Source of the DNA: Fratercula arctica | Lineage: Eukaryota > Chordata > Aves > Charadriiformes > Alcidae | Length of the DNA: 64,000 nt | Direction of reading: 5' to 3' | Assembly: GCA_947846985.1 (NCBI GenBank) | Contig: CANTUZ010000004.1 | Location: 5,446,927-5,510,926, forward strand | In this document: positions 36,801 through 49,147 of the stretch, one piece after another | Layout of the letters: every line of letters starts with the position of its first letter | Position numbering within the stretch: the first letter of the stretch is position 1 | Translations under genes and position numbers: made by a program | Notes under the pieces: model-generated | What the model saw: only the letters and a program-made list of their open reading frames with translations | Database searches by the model: none | Told to the model about the DNA's origin: nothing

Positions 36801-39295
36801 TGCAAACAAAATCAGAAGTGGGTCCTGGACGCATACGTGAAAGCTTGTAAAAATCTTACACAAACAAAACATATGTGTGTAAGAGAAATCTGTGAGTACT
36901 GTCCCTTTGTGAAGGCCAAACAGGAGCTCCTGGATTTTGCTAAGTGCTGGAAATCAAACTGCAAAAAGAGAAGCTAATTCCAGGATCAATTCCAACAAAA
37001 AGCAAAATGCTAATCTAATACATTAACTGGTGGGATTTTAAATAATGATTATTACTCTAATCATGTCAATTATACCAAAATTAAGGCTGAAAGTGAAATC
37101 TAAAGTCATCAGGTTCAACTACCTGCTTTTAAAAATTGCCAAGGATGTTCTTTCCATCCCATTGCTAAGTGTTCTGCTCTAATGCCAGCTATCCTCCAAG
37201 AAAGAAAGTTCTTCTTCATATGTTGTCTATACTTCTGATATAAAATAAGCTGATTACTTCTTATTCCAAACTTCGTGAACAAGATCGGAGTCTGGATTAC
37301 AGAGTCATTTTACACATGAAGAGATGTAAACTCACCTCCTTCTTGTCTTTGCTAAGCTAAACAAGCTAAATTCTTTCACTCTTTCCTCACAGGTAATATT
37401 CCTTAGCATGTGTTGCTGGGATTTTATTCAGTTCTTGGTATCTTTATATCTTTCTTAAAGATGCTCAAATATTTCACCTCCTCAGTGTCAGTAAAATGAG
37501 ATTTTCTTCCTTTTGATATTCTGTTCACAGAACTCAAAATATTTGCCTTTTTTTGTACTGCACTAATGACAAGTATTTATTTTGTGATTCAATATAATTC
37601 TACTGCCATATTGTTTCTGGCAGTTATTCCTTAGTTTCTTTCCCTGCAATTGATTTTTCCTTCTTATGTGCATTTTATTTCTTACTTTTACTTATTTTGA
37701 ATTATTTCAACAATTTTTCAGTGTAATTTTGAATGATAATCTTATTCTCAAGAGCTTGCAGTCATCCAGAAGTAACAGTTGGCTGAATTGTACATGCTGC
37801 TCCAATAGTGTAAAAGCACAATTTATCTTACTAGCATATTTTTTGTTCTATCAAATAATTAGTTAATGGAAATTGGAATAGACTAAACACAGGGTTATCC
37901 CATTTTGGATGCCTCTTGATATTTCCTCCTGGATCAATGTTGTGGTTTGAAACTTTTCCAAAAATTCAAGTTTAAAGACAAACTCACCGTCAAACAGTTG
38001 AATACCTGCTTTATAATTTTATTTGGATGTTGTTTTACTGAACTGCATTTGATTGTTTTTTTTCAGTTAATCAAATTAATTTAACATTTAAATCCTTCCC
38101 TACAGATCACTTGTAATTTTCCTGGGTTGGCATTTAATTGATATTCTCTACTTCATTACTGAAGTTATTAATGAAAATACTGAGTAGCATGAACACTTGA
38201 CTCTGCAGCAGACTGCTGCAATCCCACTTGACAGCTTGGTGATGGACCACTAAAAACAATCTTAGCCTTCAGTTCAATAGTTAAGATTCAATCAAGACTT
38301 CGACCATGATTGCTGGTACTGTCAAAAGTGGCTGATCCAAGCACAAAAACTAGAAAAGAATTACCAATGAGTAACAGCAGCAGGTGAATTCTGACAGGGA
38401 GGATTAAAAGGAACACCTCTTTGGGGCAGAGATGTCTAGGATCTCAGCAAAATGTTTTGCAAAGCTAAGCCTAGGAACAGAAAGCTTGAAGAAAAAATAA
38501 TGTGATTTTTTGGTTAGACCAGCAGACTTTTAGGACATTGTATCAGGCACATACATTTTATCTGTCTCAGAGAGCTTCTTTCTTGAAAAGTTATGCACAC
38601 TGTGTTGGTGTACTTTATTACTCTTCAGATTCCATTTACAGTCAGAATTCCTGGATACAAGCAATTTTCTGATCAATCCTCCAAGCCAAACAAGACCATA
38701 ATTTTCCATAAGAAAAAGAAACTTCCTAGAACAACCCCAAATCTGAATCAGAAATATAGAAACTTCATCACGCTTTTACTGCCCCGTAATTCAGTTAGCT
38801 GCAATCAGACAAGAGGGTAAGGGGGGGAATATTTCCTTCTGCCACTGTTTCTTTCTGTCTGAAATATCTGTGCTCTACATATCACACATTTCTGTGATAA
38901 ACTGATACAACAGTATGCTGCAATGCTGAATATTACTAAGTTTCAAATTACTGCAGGTTTCTGTTCCTTATGCTGAAAGAAAATGAAGCAATTTTGCTCA
39001 ACAAGCACATGCCTTGCAATTACTCCCTACCACAAACAATACTAAAAAATTCTCATTTCTTTTTCAGAACAGACTTTGTATATCATCTATCTGCCACTGA
39101 CTTTAGGCATCAGCTACTACTGAAGCATGGTTTCATCTTTCACTAAAGGATTAGCCCATGCCATTCTCATCTGATATAGTCTTGCCCATCCATATATTTA
39201 ACACCTTATTTTTAAATGTCTCTTTCCTAGTTATAACACAGAGATTATTCTTCTCAGAGGTGATGAGAAGATGATCTGTATGAGTACGAGGGGAG

Positions 39296-39361
39296 CATTC
39301 CATTAAATCTTCCAATAAGCTCTGAAAGGGATATAAACTCTCTTTGTTGTGGGTGCAGTTG
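39296..39361 (+). promoter_or_regulatory. MYOZ2: Candidate MYOZ2 core promoter
   Basis: CATTCCA at 39296-39302 is a TEAD/MCAT-type element, common in striated-muscle promoters. A TATAAA sits at 39332-39337 in GGGATATAAACTC, which would place a start site near 39362. About 260 nt further a strong GTAAGT donor begins at 39620, about 550 nt before the first MYOZ2 coding exon. There is no CpG island, as is usual for tissue-restricted promoters. All of this is motif reading, not start-site data. Confidence 0.4.
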
Positions 39362-39619
39362 AATCTTTTCTGTTCTCTTCTTTCGCCAGGAAGATATGAG
39401 TGGCTGGAGTGTTTGATTCTATATATAACTAGTTGATGTCAGCTGGATGCCAATCCCTTTGAAGAGGATCAGTCCCCAGTTTGTCTCGGTACTAGGTACC
39501 ATGCAGATCCAAGGGTAGAAACCATCCTGGACCAGGCAGGTCATCCCCACACATAACTAACTCCTGAAGCTTCAACTAAAGGGTTGAGATCGCTTTTTTC
39601 TGCACAACAAAACAGTAGG
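39362..39619 (+). other. MYOZ2: Inferred MYOZ2 non-coding exon 1 (5' UTR)
   Basis: The right boundary is a strong donor AGTAGG|GTAAGTG. The left boundary is only estimated from the TATA-like box at 39332. The alternative TATATA stretch at 39420-39427 would shorten the exon to about 170 nt. Splicing to the acceptor ending at 40167 would give a leader that ends 28 nt before the ATG at 40196. Human MYOZ2 also begins with a non-coding exon. Confidence 0.4.
39419..39445 (+). promoter_or_regulatory. MEF2-type site next to a CAGCTG E-box
   Basis: CTATATATAA at 39419-39428 fits the MEF2 consensus YTAWWWWTAR, and CAGCTG (39440-39445) is a myogenic E-box type. They are separated by 11 bp and lie just downstream of, or within, the inferred first exon of a muscle gene. 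The MEF2-like sequence could instead act as a TATA box. Confidence 0.4.
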
Positions 39620-40195
39620 GTAAGTGTATTGTTTCCTGAAATATTTTGACATTGTCTGTCCTACAAACTGTCATTTAAAAGACATTTATGTAACCTCTTG
39701 ACTCTGCAATTAAAAAGATGTTTATTTTTTTTACTTAGTCAGAAATGCACTTTCTTTAAAGATGCTAGAGCATCTCATTTAGTTCCTCAAATTCTTTATT
39801 AGATTAAGAAATGTCAAAATGTAACATTTCTGAAATCAAAAACCAAGATGTAATTAAAATATTGGTCATGAATTTACACATTGTAATATAGCGTGTAGAT
39901 GTGAGAAGGCCAAGACCACTGACATGAATTTTGCTACAGAATTTATGTAGCCCATTCCTTCGAATCTTCCACCCATCAGAACATGTCCTAGCATTTGTCT
40001 GCAAGCAAGAACTGCCAGTGCATTTTGCACAATTGAAAGTGCAGTATTTCTAAGTCAGAAATAACTAACTTCACTATTCAGCCATTCTAAACAGGCTATT
40101 AGAAATTAAAGTTGGCTGAATTGTGCAAGCAGGCTCAACAATGTAAAAATGTGTTGTTTTTTTTCAGCAAGGAGAAATCGTATCAGAAAATCACA

Positions 40196-40271
40196 ATGTT
40201 ATCACATTCTGCCATGGTCAAAGAGAGGAAACAACAAGCATCAGCCATTATGGATGAAATACAAAGAAATG
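40196..40271 (+). CDS. MYOZ2: MYOZ2 (myozenin-2/calsarcin-1) coding exon 1
   Basis: A clear acceptor (T-run then CAG) ends at 40167, so the exon begins at 40168 with 28 nt of leader. ATG at 40196 opens MLSHSAMVKERKQQASAIMD and EIQRN (25 residues), and one base remains before a GT donor at 40272 (AATG|GTATAG). This matches the conserved myozenin-2 N-terminus, and the ATG aligns with the known family start. The donor is not strong, but the frame and the total length support it. Residues 1-25 of the 263-residue product; codon 26 (Val) is split. Confidence 0.93.
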
Positions 40272-43200
40272 GTATAGCGCTGAACCCAGCTTACTGTATA
40301 TGCAATGTCCTCTAGCCCTCCCTAACATATTTTTTTAATCATAGAGTTTAACTCTCTTACAGCTTTGTTTCTGGGTGTTTTGCCATAAATAATCTTGTTG
40401 GAGTATCATGCTGCCTATGATAACTAATCCTTTTGTAGTTGCCTCTTTTCATTTGAAAGCTATTTTCAGATGAACAACTGCTGTGGAGGAATGAAGTAAT
40501 CTAACAGCTGATGTACATTCTGCTAGGATAGCCTTTCAGAATATTATTTGGGGTTAATAACATGACTTCATTCCACTTTAAAAGGCTATCATCTAAGAAA
40601 CATGCTGATTTGTATCCTCTTTTTTTGCTCTGTTTCACTCTGCTTTTTTATATGAATGATAAAAAATTTTGAAAGAAATGTTTACATCTCTGTTCCTTCC
40701 TCTCAAACTTTATCTTTGTAACTAACAAATTTTGCTAGCATTTGGTAATTCTCTCTAATGCACAGACACCAATTAATCTTATATGAAGAAATTTTACTCT
40801 TCTGTTGTTGCACTGATGAAAATGCAGACACTTATGAGGTGGTAGTTTGATTTTCTAAAAAAGGTTCTTAAAATTATGCTTCTATGTGACACCTTAAGAA
40901 GCAATTAACTCAGTTGGGAATATAAATCTGCTTGGATTTCATTAGGTATGTGTGGGATGCTTTTGGAGATCCTTCCAATCCTCCCCATGAAGCCTTTTTT
41001 ACCATCTACGTAAAAGATCAATGTTTTTAAAGTGATAAGCACCCCACAAGTCTCACTAAAAAAAACAGGGAGCTCCATTTAATACTTAAAATTTATGAAA
41101 ATCATACCACTCACAGAGGATAAACCACTGAACATTAAATTCCAGTATTGAAAATCTTTCTTGTGGGCTTTTGCTCCAAAGAATTTGAGGATGATTTCTG
41201 TACTCACTCACTGATCATTGTGATTACAGGAAGAACAGGACAAGAGACACAGGCTTTTTAGAAAAAGAAGCTATGAGTCTCAGTGCCTGGTCCTAGTCCT
41301 TCAGATATTTCCGCAGTTGTTTTCTGTAATTTCTATTTCTAAGCAATTACCTCCTTCCATTCTCCTCTGAACACACATTTAAATCTGAAAGCCAGTCTGC
41401 CCTTACAGATTTCATTATACTTTTTTTTTTTTGGTATTGTAAATGCAAGTACTATATGTGCCTGAAACAGCCTATAAGCTCTTCAGGGGAGGGGGGGGGG
41501 GGGGGGGGGGGGGGGGGCAAGTCTTTCATATATTTGTTTGGAATCAGGCATGTCACATGGTAAATGTTGCTACTATTCATAGCAATACTAATAAATATAC
41601 CATACAGTCCTTGAAATCATTTGAGTTACTGGATAATCTGTGCTTGGCATTGGCCTCACATAATCTGTCCTTTTTATTACTTATGTATTATCAGATTTGC
41701 TGTTAGGTTTAGATTCATACACAGTTATGACAGTTTATCCTACAAGATATACTGTGATATGCGGCCGCTGAAGGCAATATAACTCTTTAAGTGTACATTC
41801 TACTTTTGCATCTTCTTTGGAAATTAAAAAAAAAATTCATTATATGGGTGTGATAAGAGTCTGAAATTTATAACTGTACAAGCTCAGTGAAACCAGTTAA
41901 GAAACAGAAGGATAACCAAAGCTGTGATCACACAAAGTACAGGCTAGTTCTTTGGGACCAAATCTGAACAATTCTTGGAAAAATCAAGGAGAAATCTGGT
42001 TTTTAAGTGACTAAATTCAGCCCTATTAATTTTTGACATTTTATTTTTCCCCTAATTGTTAATTCAAAAAGCTTAACCTGAGATCTGGAGGGTCAACTGC
42101 TGTCTTTCTGGGGTTTGCAACGTTTTTTGTAATGAAGGTCCTGCACCTGGCAATTATGTAAAAATTAAATGTACTGTTTCAGCCAGTCTCACAGACCTAT
42201 TAAACTCCCCACTGTTAACAGAGGTTAATAGTGACAGAAGATTCTGTAATGTAAGCTCCGCTATCTTGAAATGACATATAGAAAGTACACCTGCTGCATT
42301 TTTATTTCAGACCCTTTTTATTATAATGCTTCCAGGTAAACAGTGAATCTCAAATTGATTGTTAAAAGATATTCATAACAAAAACACTTGTTGATAAGAT
42401 AAAAAAATCATCCAAGTTTTTATCGGTGTCTCAAAGATTACCAATCTTTGGGCAAGACTGGTAATGACTGAAAGTCCAAATCTCCTGTCGGCTTGTGGGG
42501 CATGACTGTGTTTTAGAGAAGTTTGACATGTCATAAAACCCTGCAGGAATAGACAATAACTGTAAACCCTCTTATGGTCTCAGAAGAGAGACTGTAGTAG
42601 TAAGTCAGCGTGTAGATGTAGCAACCTCTCCAACCCCTTGGTTTTTTACTGGCAAACTTGGAGTAATCATAACATTTCTAAGGCTACTTGGTAAAGTTAA
42701 ACATGTATGTAAATAAATGTTTAAAGAAGCCCTTGGAGTTGATCAGGTTAGCCTTCAATTACACTTAAATCTCACGTCCAGTTCTATACTATTTCTTAAA
42801 TGCATTCTTCAGTAGCTACATGATTAACTATCTTTCATGATATAGTTAAAAAAAAATCTTATTTCTGATACTACAACAAACATACTACCTGATATTCATT
42901 ATTAAAATCTATGATCCAGATTAAGGTATTTAGAAGATTGTAAACTGAAGAATTAAAGTGGGATTAGGCGATGAATGCAGGAGGAACTATATAAATCATT
43001 TAAATACAGTCTGTTATGATTTTAAGCACAGAGCAGGAAGGACTTGGCAGGAACAAATAAAGAAATTAAGGTAAAAGGTTAAGATTAGGATTAAACTATG
43101 AATTAAACTGCCAGTATTAATTTATAATGTCCATTTATGACATTGATGTTCTATCATCCTCTAAATGTCCTCCTTTTCTCATTCTTTATCACCTTTTCTG

Positions 43201-45646
43201 CACTGACACTGAAACAATCCCTAGACACATCATAAAACTAGACAGATGATTAGATTTTAGTTGGCAAGGGATTCAAATGAACTTCACACTTATGTTTTTG
43301 GGATGCTGCCTGGATACGCAATAGTACACAACTGTGGGTTACAAAGGACCTTGGAGCCTTCAGTTAACATTAACAAGAGCAGTACATATGTAAGGGAACA
43401 GCAAGGCCCAAAATAGTTAACATTGAGCATGTACCAGCAGAATATTGAGTGGTTTGGACAGAGATCTGCAATCACCTTGGCACTCCGGTCTCTGAGGATG
43501 AACGTACTGCCCATTCTGGGTACAATGAAGAAAAGCTTTGTCTACGTGAAAATGTTGCTTATGCAAGGGATAAATTTCTTACTCCTCACTAATACAAAAC
43601 CATCCAATAATCCATACCACTGGAGGAATCTTTAGAAACGACAAAATCAAAATATGACTTGTAGGTCTAAATTTCAGGCCACAGGCCAATAACTAGCACA
43701 CTTATCTCAACCACAGAGCCAAAACCGCACCACTATCTGTCACTGATACAGCTACATTGGCCTAGCCGAGTAATTTTCTTCCATGTTAAGAACTCTCTGT
43801 TTTGTAGTTACCTTGTAAATAACAGGAACATGTTAGGATTCTTTGCACATACTATTTTTAAAGCAGAAGCACATGCTCCAGCTCATGATACAGTTTGCTT
43901 GTTCTTGCTCCAGTTAAATCTATTGCAAACATTCAATTGAAATAAATCAGTATGAACAGAAGTGGATCAACAATGATGCACTCCAGGGCCCACAAACTTG
44001 TTTGATTTACTACATGGAAAACTCTTGTCTATACAGCTTTGCCTAAATATTTAATGTACTTATCTCGATTATGTTTTCCTAAACATCAACAAATCACACT
44101 GGTTTTCCCACAAAGTTACTAGGAGACATATGCCATGTTGAACATGCCATTTACTCAAAATGAAACTCTGCATATGCAGTATTAACTTTGACATTAGGTA
44201 CGTTCTACGGTTAATTAATCTGTAATGTTAGTTTTAAACTGTTTCCTCTGTGCTTACTCTAGAAGCAAGATGCAGTGTCTTATATGTAATTTGCTTTCAT
44301 TTCATTAAATGCATTAAAATATATGTTAAAATTCAGAATTTTTAATCCTGTAGACCATAAGAATATGTGAAGAATAGAATGTCTTATTATTAAAGAAATA
44401 ACAGAATATGACTTGGAATAAGTGGATCAAAGAAACACACTAGATCAATCCTCAAACCACACTGCATCTTCCTATTTTTCTTCCTGAGGTTTACGAACAA
44501 CTGAGGAGAACAATTTCAATTAATAAAATGATAAACATTAAAGTAGCAATAAGAATTATTTTCTTAAAAATTCTGTTTTTACTATGCGATCCAATTATTG
44601 TTATATTTGTTAAATTCTACAGCCCTCTAAGCAGAAATAAATTAGTAGAAACCAGTTTGTTCAGTGTTGAAGTTCCTGTGTTCTATGGTTTAAGCTTTAT
44701 CTATAGGTTGAGGACATCTAGTGAGAAAGTTCAGTCACTAAGCAACAGCTTGCTCATTGCCACCAGCATCCCAGTTTCCAGAACATTACCATGAACATGA
44801 CCAGTAGAGTTTCTGATATTCAGAGGTCTCCATTTATAGTCCCAAATGATCTCCCCTTCCCCTGTTTATGCATTTTCATTTTCAGATCACCCAGGAGGTC
44901 ACTAAAGACAAAGAAGGAATTTTTCCGAGCAGTGAATAATGTAATATTGCATCTAGTAATTCAGTTTCCTCTTACAGAGAATTAAAAAGAAAGTGTTCTA
45001 AATGTATCAGTTCCTAGAAGCATGTTGTAAATCTTTAAGTCTCTCATTTTCAACACCTTGAGCTTTATTTTGAAAAGTTTAAAAATAGTTTAAAAATACT
45101 ATTTAATCCTTTCTAATGCAAACTTTTCTTAAAGTAAAAAACGTCCCCTGGATTTCAAAAGCAAGCAGAATACTAAAGAATAATTGAAAATAAAAATATT
45201 TATAAGCAATAAGAAGCTGGTAGGTATGTTTAAAAGGGGCTACCTGCTCATCTATCCAATGCAGGACACACAAAGGTAACTGAAGGTTTGATGTGAGAAC
45301 ACTCGGGTCAGATGGAATTTTGTTCGTGGTTTCAGCAGAAGCCAGTTTTTACCAGTCTGCTATTAAGACAGAGTGTAGGACATTATAGACCTGACTTTGA
45401 TAACAGCTGGATGCTATTTAACTGAAGTAAATTTGGAGCTTGAGGTGCTTAGCATCTTTGAAAAAACAAGTTTGTGGTGTTCAATACTCTGCTCCAAAAT
45501 TTTGGAAGAATGATTAATTTCACTAACACCATATGAAGCTACGTTATGTAAGTATGCATTAACATGTTGTTGGATTTCAGGTGTAGAGTATGCAATACCA
45601 GGCATTTAAGAAAAACGGAGGTATGTATTTATCCATTGTATTGCAG
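40272..45646 (+). other. MYOZ2: MYOZ2 intron after coding exon 1
   Basis: About 5.4 kb of AT-rich intron. It contains the G27 tract at 41491-41517 and an isolated GCGGCCGC at 41761-41768. No other gene was recognised; ORFs such as 41443-41706, which reads through the G tract as poly-glycine, are by-products. Confidence 0.75.
41491..41517 (+). repeat. G27 homopolymer tract
   Basis: Twenty-seven consecutive G residues, preceded by GGGGA. It is the most extreme homopolymer in the window and can form G-quadruplexes. The exact length is likely to be unreliable in sequencing and polymorphic. Confidence 0.9.
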
Positions 45647-45816
45647 TCTCACCCAGCTTAAACCTTGGAAAAAAGGTCAGCACCCCCAGAGATATCATGG
45701 TAGAGGAACTATCAACACTCAGCAACAGAGGTGCAAGACTCTTCAAGAGACGTCAGCGGAGATCTGACAAATACACATATGAAAATTATCATTATGTAGC
45801 AAACAAGCCAAGAAAC
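45647..45816 (+). CDS. MYOZ2: MYOZ2 coding exon 2
   Basis: The acceptor TATTGCAG ends at 45646. Two bases complete Val26, then 56 codons run to AAC|GTGAGT. The product reads [56 protein letters not shown] (residues 27-82). The [30 protein letters not shown] block is the most conserved part of the myozenin family N-terminal region. Ser48, the position of a reported human cardiomyopathy variant (S48P), is Ser here. A second AG at 45655-45656 would shift the frame and was rejected. Confidence 0.95.
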
Positions 45817-48800
45817 GTGAGTATTTTGTAATAACTTATTAATGAAACAGTGAGACTAGCCTGGGTTCCTTTGGTGCTCAGGATACACCTCGTGCATGAT
45901 TTATTTGTAGTTTCAGGAAGAATAAAAGCAAAACCCTGTACTAGAATAAGGCTAACATGAAGTGAGCCATTTGTATTTTACTGATCTCCTATAGACAAAT
46001 AAAAAAAATCTGAAAGCCTTAATACTTAAGGACATCAGATTCAAATCATTCTCATTCAAATCTGATTCAGGTTACTAGTGATCAGAGTTGTTATCCTGTA
46101 ATAATTGGCTCACTGACTACTGAAAATTAACTAGTTAATGTGAAAACTAATTAATGATATTCAAAAGGTTGGAAGAAATAAGAGTATGTTTCATGCAACC
46201 AGGAAGTACTTTTATCAAAAATGGGTTGGTGGTCTCAACATGGTTCCCAGGCACAAAAATGACTCTCACAACTGGCGCTAGTATACTTCTGGCCTGCCTA
46301 TTTCAACACAGAGAAAAAACACGGAGTTTGTCACTGAGAGTCAATTATTCTTCAAATAAAGCATTAGTGATACCCTGGGAATCCTAATGGCAGGCACTAA
46401 ATGCGCCCGGCATTTGTCTCATCCGTGGCCTTTGCAAAATATTTAAACCTTTTGCTTAACATCTGGAAAACAACATTCATAAATCTTACCTAACTCTCCA
46501 ATATGCTGCAAGGTTTAATTACTTGAACTTGAATACTCTATGCCCAGTCTAACACAGCACACAAGCAGCTCCTCTAATTCCAGTATTGTATTAAATTCTG
46601 CCTCTCAGTTACATGTATGCGTCCCCGCTGATCTCAGACACAAAGACATGTGACTGAAGAAGCCCAATTTGTCCCAGTACTTTTAAGCTGCTTTGAAGAT
46701 GAAAAGAAGTATGTGATACAAAAGTTAACTATTATTAATTAACCTAGGAAATACTTACTGTAGAACAGCAATTCTGTTTCCCTGAAGCTTTTAAAACTAA
46801 TCATTGTATAGGTGGTACTATGATTGTGTTAACATCAAACTCCTACAGAATCCATACAAAGACTTTGACTCAATTTTTCTTTAATCTTCACTTGAGATAA
46901 GAAAAATAGTATGTAATGTATTTGTGGGATATAATCTAAAGTTTGTATCAGTTCAAATAGGAAACAATTAATTCATTAATCAGAACAGCAAAGTACCAAA
47001 GGGCTTACTCATATTATATTTAATTTTACTAAAAAAATACACACGCACTTGTAAATTAATCAGAAACAACAAAATGAATTCAACTTGTTGACTCTAAGAA
47101 AACTTTTTGTCTAGTTGCATCTCATAATGATATTTTGGGAGCAGACAACAAAAGATGCATTTGCAATTTACTGTTGTCCGTGCTAACCAAAATGTTGAGG
47201 GATCTCATAACAGTCAAAAAAGGTGATTATTGGAACTGAGTTCAATATTTCCAATATCACAGATGAAATCTCTAAAATATTTCCGTTCCCTTCTTGAAGA
47301 AGGAATTCTCTACACTTTGTTGACTGTAAAGGTAAAGACATTTGTAATTATGTGGCCTTTACATTTCCCATGCAAAGCATTAACTTTACTCAGGAAGAAA
47401 AGTATGTCTTAATATCCTATGTCATAGAAGAAAAAAATTTATGGGTTTTTTTTTTATGGTGCAGATATTTCAAACTTCTTTGGTCACTCACTCAACAGAA
47501 ATTAAATTACACAGGGACCAAATGGGATCATGTTTGAGTTTTGATAACTATGCCTTTTTAAAATAAATCTGCGCAAAAGAAATCCCATATGAAAAAATCT
47601 GAATAACTCTACTGAACACCCAAAACTATTACTAAGACACTGTTATTTAGAGGCCCATCTATGAACACTGTCCCCCCAATTTATCCCTCTATTGAGTATT
47701 AGAAACTACACAGATATATTCTGAGCACAACACCATCAATCTCATCAGAATTTCTGTATCCAGTTCCGTGTTTTTACTACGAAGTCTGACAAATCAGTTC
47801 CCCTCTAGTCTACTTCTTTCCACAAAAACACAGAGTATACATGTTGTACAGTCAGTACAACATTCTGACACGTGAACAAATGAAGCCTCTTTGGTTTCTG
47901 TTCCCTTCCCTTAAATGCCTATTTAGCCACCACTGATGTTGTCTTCATCATGGCTAGAAAATGTTCTGCTTTGATCTTTTTTTTGTTTTATGTTTAAACA
48001 GGTATTATTTGTTTGCGTTCCTACTTTAAGAAACTCTTACTCTAAACCAGTCTATATTTAAATTGCTTTTAGCCTATGTGTCATAGCTAAAATAAGATTC
48101 TGACTTCTTATGAGATTCTAATTCTATATTTATGCAACAATGATTAAGCCTTTGGATGTTTCCTTAGAACCGATGACAGGATAGGAGGGTGGAAAATAAC
48201 AGCATATCATGAATCTCCAGAAAGTGACCTGCACTGAAGTTATTATTTCTATTACAAATAAAGGAAAAGAAAATCCCAAACAAAAGCAATTCGACCAACA
48301 CAGTGAATTTTCAACTGATATGGGAAGAATGCTTTGAAGAATCAGTGCTTTGCAACTCAAATGGCTCAAACTTGCCAGATTTCTTGAATCTTTCGGTAGC
48401 AAAGGTGCTCTGCACATAACAGCTTCTAGTGTCTAGTGATCTGAGGGACATATTTTATGGGCCCCCCTGCCAAAGCAACCAGATATACTCTTTGCGGTGA
48501 AACACACAGCCCACATGCACAGGTAGATTTTGTGGTGATTGGTGTAAGCAGCAAATGGGATGAACTCTATGTAGGTTGCATATCAATATTTAAATAACCC
48601 AAACTTAGGAAAAGGTCAGACAACTCAGCAGGATGGTTGTAAGACTTCAGGAATTTTGTTTACTTAGCTCACAACACCTCCAATCCTTTCAATAAAGTAT
48701 TCACACACTTGTAATACAGACATTTAAAATTGTGCTGGGATATCATTCTTAATACTGAAAAAAAGTTCATTTTTCCTACATAGCCATTGTAAGAGAGTTG

Positions 48801-49017
48801 TGAAACTGTTTCATCTTCTGGCTAACAGCCAGAAAATCCTGGGGAGCACTATCTAGTAAACAGGGTACCAAACAGCAGGACAGTATGCCTTCGGGTAGTA
48901 CAACCTGGGTCTCAGATCTGGGCTGCAAACTGGAGTATCACTCCAACCCACAACAGAGAATCACAGAGACCTTGTTTGCCTGTGCTGTCAATGATACTGA
49001 TTTGTATTTGAATGCAG
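45817..49017 (+). other. MYOZ2: MYOZ2 intron between coding exons 2 and 3
   Basis: About 3.2 kb with no recognised gene. It holds the first copy of the 74-bp duplication, at 48131-48204. ORFs here are short and in conflicting frames. Confidence 0.75.
48131..48204 (+). repeat. 74-bp direct repeat, copy 1 (intron upstream of MYOZ2 exon 3)
   Basis: It begins TATGCAACAATGATTAAGCC and ends GTGGAAAATAACAGCA. It matches 49480-49553 at 70 of 74 positions without gaps; the differences are AGG versus CCA after CGATGAC, and one G/C six bases before AAAATAACAGCA. The pair lies 1,349 bp apart. Confidence 0.95.
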
Positions 49018-49147
49018 CGTGGAGAGCCCTTACAGAGTGTTAAAATGGACGGCCTCAGTGTGGAAGGAATTCCCCAGCATGGCCCAATGACACCTCCTAA
49101 TACACCTGATCCCCGGAGCCCACCACATCCTGACAATATAGCCCCAG
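49018..49147 (+). CDS. MYOZ2: MYOZ2 coding exon 3
   Basis: The acceptor AATGCAG ends at 49017 and the donor CCCCAG|GTAAGA follows 49147. The exon carries 43 codons plus one base: [43 protein letters not shown] (residues 83-125; Gly126 is split). [19 protein letters not shown] is strongly conserved in myozenin-2, while the preceding linker is more variable. The exon is 130 nt, so skipping it would shift the frame. It is bracketed by the two copies of a 74-bp direct repeat. Confidence 0.95.

Larger units (their letters stand above)
16616..39295. other. SYNPO2-MYOZ2 intergenic region (about 23 kb), no gene recognised
   Basis: No spliced or single-exon gene was recognised on either strand. ORFs are short and overlap in several frames. 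The region holds decayed repeats listed separately (17735, 21343, 23712, 29063, 30150, 33871), a short TGAT microsatellite at 27113-27130 and homopolymer runs such as a T run near 34082. Enhancers shared by the two muscle genes could lie here, but I can point to no specific one by sequence alone. Confidence 0.65.

Noticed and set aside
41443..41706. ORF with a poly-glycine stretch
   Set aside because: The glycines are simply the G27 tract read in frame; the rest is intronic.
45655..45656. Alternative AG acceptor (CACCCAG) for MYOZ2 coding exon 2
   Set aside because: Using it would remove ten bases and break the frame; the AG at 45645-45646 restores the expected length and phase.
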